Under the pieces are notes generated by a model. It was not told the DNA's origin and searched no databases. It worked only from the letters and a program-made list of their open reading frames with translations. A stretch of DNA of 64,000 nt, taken from contig JADCFX010000041.1 in the NCBI GenBank assembly GCA_020249285.1, positions 83,885 to 147,884 on the forward strand, in the 5' to 3' direction. This document shows positions 63,908 to 64,000 of this stretch, piece by piece. This stretch comes from Roseomonas sp. GTDB taxonomy: Bacteria > Pseudomonadota > Alphaproteobacteria > Acetobacterales > Acetobacteraceae. Every line of letters starts with the position of its first letter. Positions within the stretch are counted from its first letter, which is position 1. Both the position numbers and the translations under genes were made by a program.

Positions 63908-64000
63908 TCAGTCCTGGTTCCAGGCGACGCGGTCGAAATCCTCACCTGCCGCGTCGCAGAAAGCCATAAGGTCCCGTCCAGACGGAAAGGCAATACCGTC
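63908..64000 (-). CDS. C-terminal end of the next operon gene (cut by window edge)
   Basis: The last 30 codons and stop of a minus-strand frame enter from the right edge, ending LMAFCDAAGEDFDRVAWNQD. It ends five bases before the DUF3780 start, so it is in the same operon. By analogy with known cassettes it is probably the DUF499 ATPase, but too little is visible to confirm this. Confidence 0.6.
   Translation of the reverse strand, partial: DGIAFPSGRDLMAFCDAAGEDFDRVAWNQD

Noticed and set aside
1..64000. CRISPR array or rRNA genes
   Set aside because: No regularly spaced repeats with unique spacers and no rRNA sequence were seen in the window.

Overview
The window looks like a chromosomal segment of a GC-rich alphaproteobacterium, most likely Acetobacteraceae/Rhodospirillales (Roseomonas-like). 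This is inferred from coding style and gene content: many TRAP and Bug-type solute receptors, a CoxG/D/E-XdhC molybdenum-enzyme maturation operon and an NdvA-like exporter. No rRNA gene or intact tRNA gene was found, so the taxonomy is an inference.

Positions 1-50,450 are dense ordinary chromosome built from nutrient-acquisition modules. In order: the start of an NhaD-type antiporter; a coxG-coxD-coxE-xdhC-xdhC-moeA/mocA maturation operon with 4-bp overlaps; mscL; a VOC protein; a TRAP transporter (dctP-dctQ-dctM) plus a second, paralogous dctP; a HicA-like small protein; an NdvA-type exporter; two tandem Bug receptors; a gamma-glutamyltransferase with another Bug receptor; an alpha/beta hydrolase; glpD-ugpBAEC for glycerol-3-phosphate; an acyl-CoA synthetase; a second TRAP system; another Bug receptor; a Tim44-domain protein; a tandem pair of degenerate EAL-like proteins; an ABC-2 exporter; argD-argF; a Bug receptor with a class II aldolase; a dimethylformamidase-like protein followed by a dipeptide-type ABC transporter and an aspartoacylase-like deacylase; an HpcH/HpaI aldolase; and a DJ-1/PfpI protein. 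I recognised no transcription regulator in this 50 kb.

From about 50,518 to the right edge the window is an integrated island. Its left end is a 3' fragment of tRNA-Asn next to a tyrosine recombinase. It continues with decayed IS21, IS3 and IS66 pieces, a small AlpA-like DNA-binding protein, an orphan MbcA/ParS-type antitoxin, a GIY-YIG nuclease, a second tRNA 3' remnant, an unrecognised ORF, and a minus-strand operon of a DUF3780 protein, a DUF1156 DNA methyltransferase and a PLD-nuclease/SNF2 helicase. The last 31 codons of a further upstream gene enter from the right edge. This operon resembles a restriction-like anti-phage cassette and is the most interesting part of the window. The right end of the island, predicted to carry an intact tRNA-Asn gene, lies outside the window.
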